Position numbers and translations under genes: made by a program. From positions 83,926 to 147,925 of the forward strand of contig CAYGKA010000002.1 in the NCBI GenBank assembly GCA_964350445.1: a stretch of 64,000 bases of DNA. Reading direction: 5' to 3'. Position 1 is the first letter of the stretch, and each line of letters opens with the position of its first letter. The DNA is from Hwanghaeella sp964350445. GTDB lineage: Bacteria; Pseudomonadota; Alphaproteobacteria; UBA8366; Aestuariispiraceae. Below the pieces are notes generated by a model. The model saw nothing but the letters and a program-made list of their open reading frames with translations. It was not told where the DNA came from and did not search any database. Shown piece by piece: positions 62,136-64,000 of the stretch.

Positions 62136-63185
62136 ATGCAAATAGAAGTCCGCTACAATCCCGCGCGTTTGTCGGTGCCGTATGTCCTTTCTTTCGGCAC
62201 CGTCACGCAGTTCGATACCTTTATGGTAAAGGCGACCGGTCCGAATGGAGAAGGCTGGGGCGAAATCACGCCCCTGCCGGGCTACAGCGACGAATCGCCT
62301 GAAACGGTTCGACGCGCCCTTGCCGCCCTGTCGGACAAGACGGTCACGGCCGACGCTTTGTACCTGGATTGGGGCAAGGAAGCGGCTATGACTGTTAGCG
62401 GCATTCTGTCGGCGCGCGACCTTCTCGACATCGGTGCGGACGCTGTCCTTGCATCGCCTTTCGAACCAATTCCCTGTGCTGCCTTGTGCACCGGGACCGA
62501 ACCGTCGGCGGCGGCCCGTGTTGCCGAAGATTTGTGCCGGCGCGGTTTCGGCACATTGAAGATCAAGATCGGCGGCGCGCCCCCCACCAAGGATGCGGAC
62601 CGCGTCAAGGCGATCGCCGAAGCCGTTTCGCCGGGTACGCGCCTGCGCCTCGATGCGAACCAGCAGATGAGCCTGTCCGACGCCGAGGTCTTCGCACCGG
62701 CCTTGGCCGGCCTGCCGATCGAGCTGTGGGAACAGCCGTTCAAACCGGACCAGGACCACCGTATGGCGGCGCTCGCCGCCCTGTCCCCGGCCCCGCTGAT
62801 GCTGGACGAGTCGATTTGGACGCAAGAGGACATCGACCGCGCCGCCGATCTCGGCGTCACCTACGTCAAGCTGAAGCTGTGCAAACATGCGGGCCTCATG
62901 AACAGTATCCACTTGCTGCAACACGCCAAATCGCGCGATCTAAACGTTATATTCGGGAATGGTGTCCAAGGTTTCGTGGGCAACCGCACGGAGTGCTACG
63001 CCTATCGCAAGACGGGGCTAACGACGGCAATCGAGTCGAACGGTTTCCCGAAGATTGCCGAACCGCCTGCCCAGGGAGGTCTTGTTCTGGTCGATGGGCG
63101 CGTAGAGGCCGTGGGTCCGACGAATCCGGCGGAACTCTTTGAGGATGGCGAGCCTGTGGCCCGTTTCGAGCTCGCCGAAGATTAG
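62136..63185 (+). CDS. Enolase-superfamily (mandelate racemase/muconate lactonising-like) enzyme
   Basis: 349 residues with the superfamily barrel: a KIKIGG motif (catalytic Lys pair), LRLDANQQM, ELWEQPF and LMLDESIW for the three metal acids, then YVKLKLCKHAGLM for the second Lys. Closest in feel to dipeptide-epimerase or o-succinylbenzoate-synthase branches; the substrate is not predictable. It begins 3 bases after the aminotransferase stop and is probably in the same transcript, which is unusual for a glycan operon and may mark an amino-acid or peptide substituent. Start ATG 62136. Confidence 0.82.
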   Translation: MQIEVRYNPARLSVPYVLSFGTVTQFDTFMVKATGPNGEGWGEITPLPGYSDESPETVRRALAALSDKTVTADALYLDWGKEAAMTVSGILSARDLLDIGADAVLASPFEPIPCAALCTGTEPSAAARVAEDLCRRGFGTLKIKIGGAPPTKDADRVKAIAEAVSPGTRLRLDANQQMSLSDAEVFAPALAGLPIELWEQPFKPDQDHRMAALAALSPAPLMLDESIWTQEDIDRAADLGVTYVKLKLCKHAGLMNSIHLLQHAKSRDLNVIFGNGVQGFVGNRTECYAYRKTGLTTAIESNGFPKIAEPPAQGGLVLVDGRVEAVGPTNPAELFEDGEPVARFELAED

Positions 63186-63210
63186 CATTGGCAGTTGACC
63201 GCCGGTAAGC

Positions 63211-63225
63211 GTTCATGCCATGAAC
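63211..63225. promoter_or_regulatory. 15-base perfect palindrome upstream of the flavodoxin-like gene
   Basis: GTTCATG-C-CATGAAC, 7-bp arms around one base, in the 98-base gap before the gene at 63284. A T-rich stretch (TTTATGTTATTTTCTTAAG) follows it. Looks like a regulator site; the regulator is not identified. Confidence 0.45.
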
Positions 63226-63283
63226 ACACATTGATTTATGTTATTTTCTTAAGTTCTGATCCGGGATCTAGGAAGGACGATCT

Positions 63284-64000
63284 ATGACCGCGCCAATCGT
63301 GTTGGGACTTTCCGCCAGCCTTAGAAACGCAAGGTCCAGTTCCGGCGCGCACAGGCTGCGCGACGAGATTGCCGCGTTGAAGACGCGCGAACAATTGGAC
63401 GAGTATCTGAAGGAACAGGCGAATATTCACCTGGACCAGTTCAAGGCCGCGGGACGGACGGATGGCCTTCCTTTCGACGAGATGTATCGCAACCTGCAAC
63501 GCGACGGCGGGCAGCGCGGTTTGTCGAACAGCGAAATCGCCCTGGTAGCCGCTCTTTGGGGCGCGCAGGAAAAGGGTTCCGAAATTCGCCACATTCCCCT
63601 GCCGGACCATTTCCCGGCCAGCGGCGTGCCGGCCAATCTGGACGAATTGAAGAGCGCTTTGCGCGAAGCCGACGCGATCATTCTCTCCACGCCGGTGTAT
63701 TTCGGTGACCGTGGGTCCCTGGCCCAGCAATTCATCGACATGATCCGGACCGACGAAGAACTGCAGCGTGACCTGGAAGGCAAGGTCTATGCGGGCGTCG
63801 CGGTCGGCGCCAAGCGCAACGGCGGTCAGGAAACCACCCTGATCTATGCCATGATGGACATGCTGAATCTGGGCTTCCTGGCGGTCGGCAACGATTCCGA
63901 CACGACGTCGCAATATGGCGGCACAGGCCATGCCGGCGACATCGGGACGATGCCCAGCGACACCTACGGCATCAACACGGCAATCGGCACGGGCCGGCGG
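63284..64000 (+). CDS. Flavodoxin-like/NADPH-dependent FMN reductase family protein, 3' end off the window
   Basis: About 239 codons, still open at base 64000. It starts TAPIVLGLSASLRNARSSSG, the phosphate-binding loop of the flavodoxin-like fold, followed after an unusually long helical insertion (about residues 24-90) by ADAIILSTPVYFGDRGSLAQQFIDMI, the FMN-binding segment, and a Gly-rich GGTGHAGDIGTM stretch. It may reduce a quinone, metal or chromophore; no partner is visible. ATG 63284 follows GGAAGGACGA. It has its own probable promoter and palindrome, so it need not belong to the glycan locus. Confidence 0.8.
   Translation, partial: MTAPIVLGLSASLRNARSSSGAHRLRDEIAALKTREQLDEYLKEQANIHLDQFKAAGRTDGLPFDEMYRNLQRDGGQRGLSNSEIALVAALWGAQEKGSEIRHIPLPDHFPASGVPANLDELKSALREADAIILSTPVYFGDRGSLAQQFIDMIRTDEELQRDLEGKVYAGVAVGAKRNGGQETTLIYAMMDMLNLGFLAVGNDSDTTSQYGGTGHAGDIGTMPSDTYGINTAIGTGRR

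Noticed and set aside
1..64000. tRNA, rRNA, CRISPR arrays, insertion sequences, prophage or restriction systems
   Set aside because: I looked for cloverleaf-like sequences, regularly spaced repeats, transposase or integrase motifs and found none.

Overview
The window is a high-GC chromosomal segment, most likely from an alphaproteobacterium of Rhodospirillales type. This is inferred from GC-rich codon use, the Rhizobium-like glycerol (GlpV-type) binding protein, the single-chain indolepyruvate oxidoreductase and several chemoreceptors. I see no rRNA, tRNA, CRISPR array, insertion sequence or phage gene. One run of 100 N (7565-7664) interrupts a chemoreceptor gene.

Left part (1-20.3 kb) is general metabolism and sensing. 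A glycerol regulon comes first: a divergent glycerol ABC-transporter binding protein cut by the left edge, then glpR, glpD and glpK, with two copies of an identical 14-bp operator-like site in opposite orientation. A VanZ-like protein and an AEC permease follow. Next is a chemoreceptor block: an orphan 5' gene scrap, a soluble PAS-PAS receptor broken by the N gap, a receptor lacking its first membrane helix, and an HBM-type receptor on the other strand. Then come an anchored alpha/beta hydrolase, a fused indolepyruvate ferredoxin oxidoreductase, an Lrp-type regulator, a gamma-carbonic anhydrase-like protein, an amino-acid-type solute-binding protein and a small unknown ORF.

Right part (20.3-63.2 kb) is a very large surface-glycan locus. 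Its minus-strand half (33.0 down to 20.3 kb, closed by a good terminator) begins with four tightly coupled genes. In family, length and order they match Campylobacter jejuni Cj1418-Cj1417-Cj1416-Cj1415: L-glutamine kinase, gamma-glutamyl-CDP-amidate hydrolase, CTP:phosphoglutamine cytidylyltransferase and cytidine diphosphoramidate kinase. I therefore infer a phosphoramidate modification pathway. Downstream are an SGNH protein, a methyltransferase, a haem-oxygenase-like diiron protein, a CDP-alcohol phosphotransferase (a candidate phosphoramidate transferase), a capsule-synthesis-like protein, and a HisF/HisH/WbpG-type acetamidino-forming module.

The plus-strand half (33.3-63.2 kb) encodes nonulosonic (sialic-like) acid synthesis: CMP-sugar synthetase, a PtmE-like guanylyltransferase, PseB, a fused SDR-PseC, PseG and two NeuB-family synthases, the second a clear PseI. 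It also has a flippase-like ABC transporter, an SpsF/class III aminotransferase/AAC(3)-like/adenylation/carrier protein/GNAT cassette that probably makes and attaches an unusual acyl or aminoacyl group, an ATP-grasp enzyme, a DUF4910 peptidase-like protein, an asparagine-synthase-like enzyme, and a WbpB/WbpD/WbpE trio for a 2,3-diacetamido uronic acid. The WbpB/D/E trio and the WbpG/HisH/HisF module lie at opposite ends of the locus and would fit one acetamidino-sugar pathway. The window ends in an enolase-superfamily gene and a truncated flavodoxin-like gene preceded by a perfect palindrome.

Product calls rest on my reading of motifs, lengths and gene order, with no database search.
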